Assembly: GCA_032622095.1 (NCBI GenBank)
Contig: CP136069.1
Coordinates: 69,031,319 to 69,095,318 of the forward strand
Source: Siphonodentalium dalli
Lineage: Eukaryota; Mollusca; Scaphopoda; Gadilida; Siphonodentaliidae
Reading direction: 5' to 3'
DNA: 64,000 nucleotides
A model generated the notes under the pieces. That model was not told where the DNA came from. It did no database searches and was given only the letters and a program-made list of their open reading frames with translations. Numbering within the stretch: position 1 is the stretch's first letter; each line of letters starts with the position of its first letter. This document shows positions 22,975 to 34,665 of this stretch, one piece after another. The position numbers and the translations under genes are program-made.

Positions 22975-23405
22975 GTGGGTACTCAATCCGATTCGATGAT
23001 ACCCGTATAATCAAATTCCAACAACAACATTTTTAGAAATGCCGCTTCAGTTATCAGAATCGATTAATTGCCCCAAAATAATGCCAACCACTGTCAACTA
23101 TAGTATAAAATTTCCCGAAACGTGTTATTTATCAACATGTTGTTCGACGAAATTTGGCCTTATTACCAACAGAAAGCCTCTTGATTTTAGAGTTATCCAT
23201 CTCCATCCGCAATTTATCCGAGACCGTCGGCTCGTCGACTGTTTACTGGGCCACTATTAATTCTCTATGGTGAAAAATAATAGATGTCAAAATCGATATA
23301 TAATAACTCTGAGCTTTGATAGGTGAGTTCCTCGACTCGAATCAAATATGTTTTACCCCCGAATCCAAATAAATAGTAATTGAGGGGCTCTTAATCGGAA
23401 TATGT
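22975..23405. repeat. Dispersed repeat, copy 2 of 2
   Basis: Direct copy of 10020-10425, somewhat diverged, with the same landmarks and the same end around TCGAATCAAATATGTTTT. Confidence 0.75.
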
Positions 23406-23604
23406 ATCTTTAATTGGTTCATGTCCTACCACTTCTAGAAAGGTACAACATGCAGGCCGAAAATACATCATACCAAAATGGGTTTTTGAGTTTTCTTTCA
23501 CAATTGTTGACATATTTTGAAATATATAAGTTGGGAATAGCGCATCGTTTGTTAACGCTGGTGGTGCTAAATCGTTCCAACTCGCATTGCTAGTATAATA
23601 AAAC

Positions 23605-25410
23605 ATCTATCTATATCTATATTTGCGAATGTCTGTCTGTCTGTGTTCTATAGAAATTCACAGGGGACCACATATAGATGGCACAAAAGCGGTCTAATAG
23701 GGGTAACTTTTTACGAGATTAATGACGAGGGTTAGAATTTTCTAAAGTTACGCCTTTGTTGTCAGGGGAAGAAAAGGGGGAGGGGCATATAAAAAAAATT
23801 GTCGCGGATTGCCACCAAACTTATATATAATCATCCCCATAATATGAGAAATCTAATGGTGTGGTTTAAATATGTCAAAAGTCGCACCTCTCGCGTCCGG
23901 GATGTCCGGAAGGGAAAAGAGAGGCACCAAAATTGATCAAAATAATTTTAGCGCCGAATTCAACTAAATTGATGCACATTCCTCTGAGATCTTCTCCATG
24001 ATACAAGGAATCTTATGTGTGATTTAACGACGCCAAATTGGTGTCGTTGGGATGAGAGATTTGAAGGGGGCGGTGGGTGGGTACTAAATTTGATAAGAAT
24101 TGGTTTAGTCGCCGATTGCCACGAAACTTATACAAATTCATCCCCATGGAATGAGGTGTCTAATGGCGTGGCTTAAAGCTGTCAAAAGTGGCGTCATTCG
24201 AGTCAGGGGTGCACTGAAAGGGAGAGAGGCACCAAAATTGATACACAATATGCATGTTTAGCGCCAATTTCCACCAAATTGATACACATTCTTATCCATG
24301 ATATGAGGAATCTAATCGTGTTATTTTAAAGACGTCATATTGGTGCTGCTTTGGTGAGAGATGGGGTGGGGAGGGGTGGGCACTAAATTTGATAAAATTT
24401 GTTTAGTCGCGGATTAGCACCAAACTTACAAATAATGATCTCCATGATATCAGGAGTCTAATTGTGTGGTTTAAAGATGTCAAACGTGGGGCCATTCTAG
24501 TCAGGGGTTCCTAGAGGGTGAGAGGGACACAAACATTGATAAACAATATGTTTAGCGCCGATTTCCACCTGATTGATACATATTCTTCTCCGTGATACGA
24601 ATGATCTAATCGTGTGGTTTAAATGCGCCAAATTGGTGCCTTTCGGGTGAGAGATATGCAATGGTGGCCCTAAATTTGATACGAATTTGTAAACTCGACC
24701 ATTTTCATAAATTGTATATATATTCATCTCTATAAGGAATCTAAGTGTGTGGTTTAATGATGTCAAAAGTGGCGCCGCTTGAGTCCGAAATAGGGACGGG
24801 AGGGTCACTAAATATATTTAGTGCCAATTACCATCAAACTCATACACGTTCTTCTCAAATGATACAATGAATCAAATATGTGCGAATATCTGTCTGTGTT
24901 CTATATATAACTTTAAGGGTACAATCGAGATGGCACCAAGGTGATCTAACAGGGGTAACTTTTTACGAGTAAGATAATGGTACGGTTAAAATTTTCTAAA
25001 GTGACGTTGTTGATGTCAGGGGAGGGGCTATTTTTAGCTCAGATTTCGACCAAATTGATATATTCTTCTTCTCCGTGTTACGAGGAATATAAACGTGTGA
25101 TTTAAAGGCGCGAAATTGGTGCGGTTTGGGTGAGAGATGAGGGAGGGGTAATAACTATGATAAGAATTTGTTTAGTTGCCGATTACCACCAAACTTATAT
25201 ATAATCATCTCCATTATATAATGCATGCATGAGTCTAATAGACGTGGTTTAAATGACAATAGTGGCGCGGTTCAAGTCATGCATGGGTGGAGTTGCACCA
25301 AAGTTGATACAAATATATTTAACACTGATTCCACCAAATTCATGCACGTTCTTCTCTAATGATAGGATGAATTAAATCACATTTGGGGTCGTTTGGGTCA
25401 TAGATGGCTA
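23605..25410. repeat. Degenerate ~290 bp tandem block array
   Basis: Successive blocks repeat CACCAAATTGATACACATTC, ATGAGGAATCTAAT, GTGTGGTTTAAAGA, AAATTGGTGCC...GGGTGAGAGATG and ACTAAATTTGATAAGAATTT, strongly diverged. The first block starts with TGCGAATGTCTGTCTGTCTG, and a second start with TGCGAATATCTGTCTGTG appears at 24880, so the array seems to consist of one long and one shorter tandem run. The frame at 24497-24808 is a shadow of the array. Confidence 0.8.
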
Positions 25411-26195
25411 GAGGAGATTCACTAGCATTTATAAGATTGTTCAATTCGCCGATATCCAACAACATTATATTTTGTCATCCCCAGGCCATCTCCATGTCGT
25501 TCTAAGGAGTTTGTGGCATTCCAATTTCACAATCTCGACAAATGGTGATCGAATTAAGTGACTTGAACAATTATATCTTCTCAACTGTCATATTTATATG
25601 GGGATGGAAATCAGGGCATTCCTATAATGATCTAGCAACACAGATATATATATAGAAGAAAGAATTAAAAGTCTATTTATATCAATCTATTTAAGAGATA
25701 TATATATTCATTCAAAACGAGGGACCTTGAATCGTCAGAGGATTGCATATTAATTAGAATGGCTCATGTATATATTATAACACTATTGAGTCTGTCCCAT
25801 TCAATATAGTTTCCACAAAAAAAGTTACAATTGCCAAGATATATGGAAATGTAGAGCAGGCCTGTTCAAAAATAGTGGTCACAGTGTGCAGTCAAATATG
25901 GTTACTTCTGAGATAAAGGAAAACGCAGTCCGTAGCACATGACTTTTCAGGATCCTCCAATACTGACATCTGACAAGGGTATATCTGCCCGATACAGAGG
26001 ATTTCTTTCATTTTTTAGAACAGACTCGTCGCCTAACAAAGACAAATCAAAAGATCGCTGTGTCGGCCACATGTAGCTGCTATAACATCATTTCTTTTAA
26101 ACTGAAAATGATTAGCCAGTATATAGCACCAGAACAGAGGAGCACCTAGACATATCTTTAAAACATCTGTATCTTCATGAAGATATGATAAACTA
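25411..26195. other. No recognisable gene
   Basis: AT-rich; nothing supported beyond short TATATA tracts. Confidence 0.45.
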
Positions 26196-27014
26196 GATTG
26201 ATTGATTGATTGATTGATTGATACATCTCTACATGTATGTAAAACACAGTTGTCGTCTTTTATTTTTTCGAACTAATGTGTTTATGGTGTTCATGTTTCA
26301 TGCTATAACGTCTGAAGTATACGCAGTTGTAAATAAATACTTCTTTATTGGTGGGACGGATTAAATGCGATAAACAAAATGATAATCACTCCAACCCGAC
26401 AAGGTGAGTCACTATTTATATTCCATGTGTAAGAACCTGCTAGTACATGTATATATATACGGAATGTATGGTCATGGAATCTATGCCGAATTTCAGGCTA
26501 ATCATTCACAGGCCACCATGTTCATAATCTTGGCAAATTTATGTGCATTTTATTCTGTCACGTTATCCATTCTACATAAAACGGAACAATATCGTATTAA
26601 CTTCATCTTTGAATTTCTTATCGGGGTTTGGCAATGATAAGAATAAGTGGACAAATTTCGGCATACGGTGTGATTTTATCACCATAATTCTCCCCAAGGC
26701 CGCGTCTGTAATCTATATGTTGCCATTTGTCAATTGGTTATTGACTTCTTCTAACTTATATACTGCTATAATTCAGTTCCAGTAATCCTGATGGGTGTGT
26801 ACTGATGTGTATACCCAGAAGTGTGAATGCTTTCCATAAGTTCATCGTGTATTGTGCGATCGGTAACGTTGTGCATGTTTTCTTTGACCCAAGCCATTAT
26901 ACTATTTCACATCTACCTATCTTTATTCTGAAAACTGAAATGTTAGCAAATATGTCAAGTTCAGTCAATTCGGCTCGTATGCTACAGTAATGCCATAAAT
27001 AATCGACTCCTTAA

Positions 27015-27161
27015 CCACAGCAGAAGTATGGGTAATTTTTCTGGATTTAGTCTATGGCTTGTTGCCATTCATCGGAAAGCTCTCACTGAGAGCTTTCCGA
27101 TGAATACAATAAGCCGTATTTCCGGCTAAATCCTGAAAAATTTCCGATTATTCTGCTGTGG
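27015..27161. mobile_element. TTAA-flanked hairpin element A
   Basis: Ends CCACAGCAGAA and TTCTGCTGTGG, flanked by TTAA at 27011-27014 and 27162-27165. A central hairpin pairs ATTCATCGGAAAGCTCTCA with TGAGAGCTTTCCGATGAAT almost without loop. Confidence 0.8.
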
Positions 27162-27165
27162 TTAA

Positions 27166-27510
27166 AGGGGTACTGTACACTAAATCCGGCAATTTATGGG
27201 ACCATCTCATTTTAAGACCAACATAATATATGCAACACATGAATGAATTTGAGCCATGGATGAGTGCAAAAGACACTCATGTACTTTATGAACGATGCAA
27301 CGAACATGGTAATTATAATGAAAATGAATTTATGACTGGAGTCATAAATTCATTTTAATTATAATTGCCATGCTTTTTGTATCGTTCATAGAGCACATGA
27401 GTGTATTTTGCACTCATCCATGGCTCAAATTAATACATTTGTGTATATATTATGTTGAGTTTAAAAGGAGATAGTCCCATAAATGGCCGGATTTAGTGTA
27501 CAGTCCCTCT
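27166..27510. mobile_element. TTAA-flanked palindromic element B
   Basis: Ends AGGGGTACTGTACACTAAAT at the left and a near-complement at the right (TGTACAGTCCCTCT), flanked by TTAA at 27162-27165 (shared with element A) and 27511-27514. Almost the whole 345 bp folds back on a TTTATGACTGGAGTCATAAA centre. Same family as 3198-3780. Confidence 0.85.
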
Positions 27511-27640
27511 TTAAGGATTCCATTATTTAGGACATTACTGTAGCTTCCCTTCCGTATATAGAATAAGGGTGTTGTCGTCGGCATAGTGGTATATATTTTT
27601 TCTTTGTGATATAATCTCATATTAACTGGTCTCTCTGAAT

Positions 27641-28205
27641 CTAAATTTATATACAGTATACCCCTGATCTACACAAAAAGTTCAAGGAAGAAATGCAACC
27701 ATCTGTGAATGAATAAGTTTGTTCTGTGGCATAAGGGTACGTACATACAACCGAAAATTTGCCAGGCATTATTTTTGCAGGCATTTCGGTATAGAAAGCT
27801 ACATTATGCCAGAAACCGGATGAAAATACGCTTATAAAATGCATCTGTACCACCAATCTCCATACAGTTGCGTCCCTTTGCTGTGCTTCGCGCTCCCTCC
27901 AAGGAACGCATATCAGGTTACAAACACCTAATTATTTTCCATAGGCGACAGTGTTAACTAGAAGTGCCACCGGCCATGGGTTAAGCCTATTTGATCTTCA
28001 AAACAAACAAACAAACGCGCCCTTTTCGGTATTTTTTTCAAACGATAATCTTGCATTTCCACAACTACCCCATTTACTGCACAAAAATCAGCGGCATAAA
28101 AATACCCAGACCCCTTCCATAACTTCGGGACCCCACTAGACTCTCCTGCACATCTAAACATACATGATCGCCATATTTACGTAGGCTATGATTTTCTGTT
28201 CCCGC
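27641..28205. other. LINE upstream flank, otherwise unassigned
   Basis: The part up to ~27860 may still belong to the LINE relic but has no readable RT motif. The minus-strand frame 27958-28161 (67 codons) has no recognised family. Confidence 0.4.
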
Positions 28206-28208
28206 TTA

Positions 28209-29993
28209 AACCCCTGTCACACTCAGGCCGGCGCTCTGACTGCGCTGCAAAAGTACCAACATATGAGTAACACGCAGGAGGAGCGCCGAAAACTGTCGAA
28301 AATTGTCAAACTTTTAAAACAAAGTATGCTCCCATTGCGTTCCTACTTTATCAAGTCTCACACTCTTAGTGCGTTCAAGTCGCTGTCATTGTGATGCTAG
28401 TACGTTCTCAATAAGTTCGCAAAACGTTCTATGCGCGGGCGCGGAGAGTATAGATAGCGCCTCCTGCGTTCTCCAGTCATAGTCAGTTTTTAGGTTGTGC
28501 GGAAAATACCCAACACTCCGCAATAGACTAGCTGTCCGATTAAACTACTGGCCGGCGCTTGAATTGCGCTGAAAAATAATCAAAGCGCCAAGCAAAGCGC
28601 AGTAAGGTATCGAAGAACGTATGGGTGACGCAGTGGACACTGGCTAGGACGGGAGAGGGTCTCCGTGATCGCCCCAGAGCGCCACGCTTGTGGAGGAAAC
28701 GCAGTGAGAGCTTGTGATAGCGTGAGACCTGACAAAGCAGGAACGCAATGGGTCGTACAAAGAGCGCGATGAAAACGTGATAAGCGGGATAGGAGCATAG
28801 CTTGTCACGCGCGCCGCATGTATAACTGGTGGGGAGTTTCTCGTTTCGCGTGCGGGCTGACATTATCAATGGGTGTTTTATTAGTTTTATTTATAGAATG
28901 GGAATTTTTGAGATGATTAAAAGTCAAACTGCGAGCTGGAGGCCGAGTCCCGTAAAAGGTGCATGTAGTTGGGAAAACTAAATTTCGTTTATTGTGTTAA
29001 TCAACGTTGATTAATGTTGATTTTTGGTTTGTGATAAACTATATGTCAATTACAAATGAAAGAAATTTCTGCAGCCCACTGGGGGTTGTGGTCGGAGACG
29101 GTCGAGTCGGCCACCGGTTCGTTAATTAGTTGCTGGTTGTTATTGTTATTTAACGGAATTCTGAGTTGGTCATTCGCAAAACCAATATATTTTATATTCT
29201 ACAATTACATTCTTGGGTTTATAATATATTAGCTTGAGCGCGTTACCATTTCTGATATTGGTTCTCTTGTTTTAACAGATTGAACATTTCTGACAATTTT
29301 CCGCGCTTCCACTGTGCGTTACTCGTATTTTGATACTTTTTCAACTCAAAGCAAACGCCAGCCTGATCACAGCGGAGTGTGACAGTGGTATGAGCAGACA
29401 GCATTTCAAAGTGGGATCGTACTGAAAACCTGCTGTAAACGCCGGAAGAACGCCATGTATAACGCTTGGACGTAAAGCGAGCACCAGAGTCGCAGTGGCA
29501 GCACAGTGTGGACGTTCTGTGAGTGGGAACCAGTCCATAACACCCCATGCCAGCGCAGAAAGAGCGCAATAAGTTTTGGACAGAGCCTCATTGAGCGTAT
29601 TAAGGACGGGAAAGGCACGTAGTGAGAATTTGATTTAGCTTACTGTAGTCGCAAAAGACAAGATTAATTTCTTGCTGCGACCAAGAGAAGCTAATATGCG
29701 CTCTTGCTACGTCCACATACCGCTCACGTCGCTCGCTTGGCGCTTTGCTTTGCGCTGTCACGGCGACAGTACTACGTCCTGGTCAGAACGCCGAGCGTCT
29801 GCGCTTGTTTTGTGCATGCATAAAACAAGCGCGGCGCTCTGGCACATATATGGGCGACCATGGAGATCCTCGCCCGCTGTAGCCAGTGTCCACTGCGTCA
29901 CCAATAGGTTCTTGGGGACCTTAGTGCGTTTAGGTGGGCGCTTTGATACTTCTGCAGCGCAATGAGAGCGCCGGCCTGAGTGTGACAGGGGCT
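28209..29993. mobile_element. PIF/Harbinger-like non-autonomous element, copy 2
   Basis: TIRs AACCCCTGTCACACTCAGG and its complement, flanked by TTA at 28206-28208 and 29994-29996. At 1785 bp it is the inverted counterpart of 11696-16052 minus the two hAT-like insertions, and shows both empty sites. It includes an AT-rich middle segment (about 28850-29270) and internal end-like copies near 28540-28570 and 29355-29385. No transposase was recognised; frames such as 29243-29618 and 28540-28869 are repeat-derived. Confidence 0.9.
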
Positions 29994-30084
29994 TTAGGGA
30001 TATTTCCCTCAATGATAATCAACCAATCAGCAGCCAGAATTTGTTTTATGCTGACTCGAGTTTCCCCTACACAAATTCAAGAAG

Positions 30085-30240
30085 CGTGTATAACTCTATA
30101 CAAGAAAACCATATGTCAGAAATGGTAACGCCACCAAGATCATACATATTATTAGCCATAAATATAATTTATAATATAAAATATATTGGTCACATGAATG
30201 CACCGCCTCAGAATTCCGTTAAAACAACTAATCCTTCAAA
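30085..30240. repeat. Fragment of the Harbinger-like interior
   Basis: TGTCAGAAATGGTAACGC, CAAGATCAT, TATAAAATATATTGGT and CAGAATTCCGTT match 12418-12510 and 45443-45545 in order. Confidence 0.6.
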
Positions 30241-30270
30241 TTATTACAAAAAACTACGGCTTATTACTGC

Positions 30271-30590
30271 TGAAGGGGTAACTCTCACACAAAAAAAGTG
30301 CTGAAGGGTACATAGGATTTTCAAATTGTGCTGAAGGGTACACAGGGTTTGAAATGTAATTATAAAGGACATTCAGTCTTCGTATCTGCCATGATTTCTG
30401 TCAGAAAATAATTGTATACGTTCCAATGAATATTAAAATGTACTGAGAACAAACTGCTAATGGGTGCCAGACTTTCATAAACACAATTTATGTAATGGTG
30501 TTCGTGCCGATCACAAACACTGTGTATACCCTTCAGCACATTTTCAAACCCTGTGTACCCTTCAGCACTTTTTCTGGTGAGAGTGACGCC
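30271..30590. mobile_element. MITE with 9-10 bp direct flanks (Mutator-like)
   Basis: Inverted arms with GTGCTGAAGGGTAC modules repeated twice in each arm (about 30297-30345 and 30525-30570) and outer GG(G/C)GT.ACTCTCAC ends. TTATTACTGC lies on both sides (30261-30270 and 30591-30600); on the left four extra bases separate it from the TIR start. Target repeats of 9-10 bp are typical of Mutator-like elements. Non-coding. Confidence 0.6.
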
Positions 30591-30600
30591 TTATTACTGC

Positions 30601-31214
30601 AGGTTTATCATTCACCAAACCAGAAAGCTTATAAATGCTGATAAAAAATTGTGTTCCCGCCATAAAATCTTCAAGTGTGCACGACCCAGCCATTGTTCAT
30701 ACCTAAACATCGAACTCAATTAACGCGTCATAATACATGTAGTTATATACTGCAAGTATAAGACATCCAGCGAATACACACCCCACGAAAACGCGAAATG
30801 TGTTGTCCTGCGAGATATCCCATCGCAAAAGCTCAATTTGACACGGCCAGATTAGCTTTTCTACAATATTCTAAAACAATAAAGCTTCTCAAATCATCGG
30901 CATAATCAATAGAACTTTCACGAACTTGGACATTCCAACTACAGCTTTTACCGGCCTCGGTGTGGCAGTACAACTTTAACGCGTCCCAAAATAACCGGAA
31001 AAACCAATTATCTATTCATAAAACCTACATAGGACGGTTAGGACCATGGAATTATATAATTTGGCCTACAGTATACACCTGTGTGGTTAATAATTAGTTG
31101 CTTGTAACCAGCAGTGACTGGTTCGCTGACAGAGCTTGCTGTACCACAGCTAAATATATGCGAAACAAAAACTATGTAGTTTCAATAGTAGCGATGTCAA
31201 CGTATTAATAGCAC
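30601..31214. other. No recognisable gene
   Basis: No supported feature between the MITE and the foldback element. Confidence 0.4.
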
Positions 31215-31220
31215 CGTTAC

Positions 31221-34200
31221 TATGGAGGGTTATTAGGGTCACAATCCTAACTTCACATTTTAATTCTAACTTAACATTTTAATTCTTACTTAATATTTTA
31301 ATTCTAACTTAACATTTTATTTCTTATATTTTAATTCTAACTTAACATTTCAATTCTAACTTAACATTTTAATTCTTATATTTTAATTCTAACTTAACAT
31401 TTCAATTCTAACTTAACATTTGAATTCTTATATTTTAATTCTATTTACATCATATTTACATTCTATTTACATTCTATTTACATTCTATTTACATTCTAGA
31501 AACATTCTAGAAACATTCCAGAAACATTCTATTAACTCTAACTTAATATTTTAATTCTTACTTAATATTTTAATTCTAACTTAACATTTTAATTCTTATA
31601 TTTTAATTCTAACTTTACATTTTAATTCTTACTTTACATTTTAATTCTTATATTTTAATTCTATAATTGTTGAAATTGAAATGAGCATAAAACGGATCTC
31701 AGAATTGAAAGGCAAAAATTAAAACAAACATAAAATGGATTCTAGAAGTTGTAATTGTGACCCTAATAACGCGCCTGCACTTCTGTAACAATTATAACGA
31801 AAGGGGTCGCTGTGATCGGACGGCGTGACATGACAATCTGCGGGATGGATGGAATATGGAATAGAACGACAATCTGCGGAACAGAACTTCAAATTGCGTG
31901 TAATGGTCGATATCTCGAGGAATACAACACATAGAGGGCTCCGTTTTGTGATTAACGAAAGGCCCACATTCGCCCTATCCACACATATTAACCCCGCCAC
32001 TGACCGGACACCAGAAGTTGTATTATTTGGTCGACAACTGACCTAACATGAAAGTTGTCGAAATCAAGGACGTGGAACAGCTGTAGAAATGCATTTTTAC
32101 AGCGATAACACTATGCCCACAAGCAGACTTGGTATTAAAATTAAGTTTATCATCTATTGCACAGCAAGAGACCGATTAACCCACCCATGTGAAGGTGCCA
32201 TAAAACACGAAAAACTGCGTTCGAGGGAGGTTCACATATTATACGCCAGTCAAACACGGGTGAGGTTCTCATATGAGAACCTCCCCCGCGTATGACTGGT
32301 GGATAATATGAGAACATCCCTTGCGTATGACTGGCGGATAATATGAACCTCCACCGCGTATGACCGGCGGATAATATGTTCATATGAGAACATCCCCTGC
32401 GTATGACCGGCAGATAATATGTTCATATGAGAACCTCCCCCGCGTATGACCGGCAGATAATATGAGAACCTCCACCGCGTATGACCGGCGGACACATACG
32501 TTTTTAAGTCTATAAACACTATTTGATTTGAATATTCTTTCAAACAGTCTCACCATTGACATGTTCGTGCGTTCAACCCAGTTAATCTATTTTGTAACTT
32601 GGCTTGTAATCGCCGGACACCGGCTTCCGGCATCTGGGCTTTTAGTCACAACTGAAATAATAAATAAGTGCGAATTATAACAAATGAAGAGCGCAAGGCC
32701 ATTAAAAAATCACATTTGATACGTCTTCTGATACATGGTGTATATTCGTATTTTGTTGACGAAGTGCTGCTAAGAACAGGCTTAGTTGGAACGATAAAAC
32801 GGCTTCAGTCGGCCATTCTATTTTGTACGAGAAAAAGTAGCGCTCTTTCTTGGAGCGAATTTCTGCAACAATTTCACTACGTGTTGGACCCATTTGGACA
32901 AAATTACATTCCCTGTGTCTACATTTTGATATCTATACGCCCCATTATATGGAATATATCAGCTGAAATCGATCCTGTTATTGTAACCATGCATTGAGTC
33001 TATTTTTAGTTGTTTTCATCGGCGCGTGTTTGCGATTTCGCCATTACATTATTCGTACTAAAACAGCCATAATGTAGCTATAAACGAATGCGTAGTATTC
33101 CACTGTGTCATTTGGTACCTAACACTTGTTGTTTGCTAGCGTATTCATCGAGAAATCTAAATTCTAAACATTGATGTCGAACGCAGTTTTTCGTGTTTCA
33201 TGGCACCTTCTCATGGGTGGGTTAATCTGTCTCTTGCTGTGCAATAGATGATAAACTTCATTTTAATACCAAGTCTGCTTGTGGGCATAGTGTTATGGCT
33301 GTAAAAATACATTTCTACAGCTGTTCTACGGCCTTAATTTAGTTCGACAATTTTATGTTGGGTCAGTTGTCGATCGAATAATGCAACTTCTGCTGTCCGG
33401 TCAGTGGCGGGGTTAATATGTGTGGATAGTGCGAATGTGGGCCTTTCGTTAGACACCAAAAGTAGTCCTCTGCGTACTGTATTCCTCGAGATATCGGCCG
33501 ATCCACGCAATTTGAAATTCTGTTCCGCAGATTGTCGTTCTATTCCATATTCCATCCCATCCCGCAGATTGTCATGTCCGGCCGTTCGATTGCAGCGACG
33601 CCTTTCGTTATAATTGTTACAGAAGTGCAGGCGTGTTATTAGGGTCACAATTACAACTTCTAGAATCCATTTTATGTTTGTTTTAATTTTTGCCTTTCAA
33701 TTCTGAGATCCGTTTTATGCTCATTTCAATTCCAAATTTTTAAATATACTATTTTAATTCAAACATTACAACTTTTAGTAGATGATTTGTGTTTACCTTC
33801 TTATTTTATAGATCATTAAATTAAAATATTAAAATAAAAATGTTAAGTTAGAATTAAAATATTAAGTTGGAGTTGAAATAATAAGTTAGAATTGAAATAC
33901 TAAGTTGAAATTAAAATCTTAAGTTAGAATTAAAATGTTAAGTTAGAGTACAGAGAATGTAAATAGAATGTAAATAGAATGTAAATAGAATGTAAATAGA
34001 ATGTAAATATAAGAATTAAAATGTAAAGTTATAACTAAAATGTAACGTTAGAATGTACATAGAATGTAAATAGAATGTAAATAGAATGTAAATAGAATGT
34101 AAATAGAATGTAAATAGAATGTAAATAGAATGTAAATATAAGAATTAAAATGTAAAGTTAGAATTAAAATGTAAAGTTAGAATTAAAATATAAGAATTAA

Positions 34201-34310
34201 AATGTTAAGTTGGAATTAAAATGTTAAGTTAGAATTAAAATATAAGAATTAAAATGTTAAGTTAGAATTAAAATGTGAAGTTATGATTGTGACCCTAATA
34301 ACCCTCCATA
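31221..34310. mobile_element. Foldback-type element, 3.1 kb, ~1 kb arms
   Basis: Ends TATGGAGGGTTATTAGGGTC and its complement, with a perfect 6 bp target duplication CGTTAC at 31215-31220 and 34311-34316. The left arm is about 31221-32226 and the right arm about 33178-34310. Each arm has an outer cassette (31229-31766; 33628-34302) made of AATTCTAACTTAACATTTT and ACATTCTATTT microsatellites, itself bounded by inverted GTTATTAGGGTCACAAT copies, then an inner unique part. The core (32227-33177) carries a 33-42 bp minisatellite and a ~690 bp segment also found at 950-1480. No transposase frame recognised. The 6 bp duplication does not by itself fix a superfamily. Confidence 0.92.
32227..32490. 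repeat. Minisatellite in foldback core
   Basis: About seven units of CGTATGACYGGCGGATAATA with CCTCCACC or CATCCCC linkers, the short counterpart of 1-950. Confidence 0.9.
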
Positions 34311-34417
34311 CGTTACAAGTGGAACTACCGAAAGTTTGCTGTTCATGTCGTTAGCTTTGGTAAGTATGAATTGTATAATGTATAATCATCATGTTGTGTC
34401 AGTTAACCCTTTACCCA

Positions 34418-34665
34418 ACAGAAGGGCCCTGTGCCAATGCATTCTCTTATATATGCGAGTCGACCATAGGTCGCCTCGCATATATAAGAGAATGCATTGG
34501 CTTAACACATTAAAAATTATAAAATTGTTAAAGAATGTAAGAAAAAATGGTAAAAAGTGTTAAAAAAAGATTTTTTTTTAGGCCAATGCATTCTCTTATA
34601 TATGCGAGGCGACCTATGGTCGACTCGCATATATAAGAGAATGCATTGGCACAGGGCCCTTCTGT
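34418..34665. mobile_element. 248 bp double-hairpin MITE
   Basis: Outer inverted ends ACAGAAGGGCCCTGTGCC and its complement. Just inside them are two 69 bp near-perfect palindromes (34433-34501 and 34582-34650), each starting GCCAATGCATTCTCTTATAT; the second is the exact reverse complement of the first, including a one-base asymmetry in the stem. An AT-rich ~80 bp spacer separates them. No clear target duplication was found. Confidence 0.88.

Larger units (their letters stand above)
26985..27540. mobile_element. Tc1/mariner-like palindromic insertion with TA duplication
   Basis: Inverted ends CAGTAATG...CATTACTG with TA at 26983-26984 and 27541-27542. The arms (26985-27010 and 27515-27540) are imperfectly complementary and meet at CC-TTAA-GG when the two TTAA elements inside are removed, leaving a ~56 bp palindrome. 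It interrupts the LINE relic just after the RT catalytic box. CAGT-type ends plus TA fit Tc1/mariner-derived MITEs. Confidence 0.78.
26196..27640 (-). pseudogene. L1/Tx1-like LINE ORF2 relic, split by a TA-flanked insertion
   Basis: On the minus strand an RT catalytic box HYADDNTL lies at about 27555-27580. After the insertion 26985-27540 the frame resumes with AELTELDIFANIS and FRIKIGRCEIV, then KAFTLLGIHIS, VHLFLSLPNPDKKF (about 26610-26650) and CQDYEHGGL (about 26510). These blocks are typical of L1/Tx1-type ORF2 after the RT palm. Multiple frameshifts and stops; 5' truncated. The 3' end is a (CAAT)n tail, seen as GATTGATTGATTGATT on the plus strand at 26197-26221. Inactive. Confidence 0.82.

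Noticed and set aside
26404-26785. Plus-strand frames 26404-26637 and 26543-26785 as genes
   Set aside because: They are antisense shadows of the minus-strand LINE blocks.
31250-31680. LTR-like direct repeats around the 31-34 kb element
   Set aside because: The repeats are inverted, not direct, and consist of AT-rich microsatellite.
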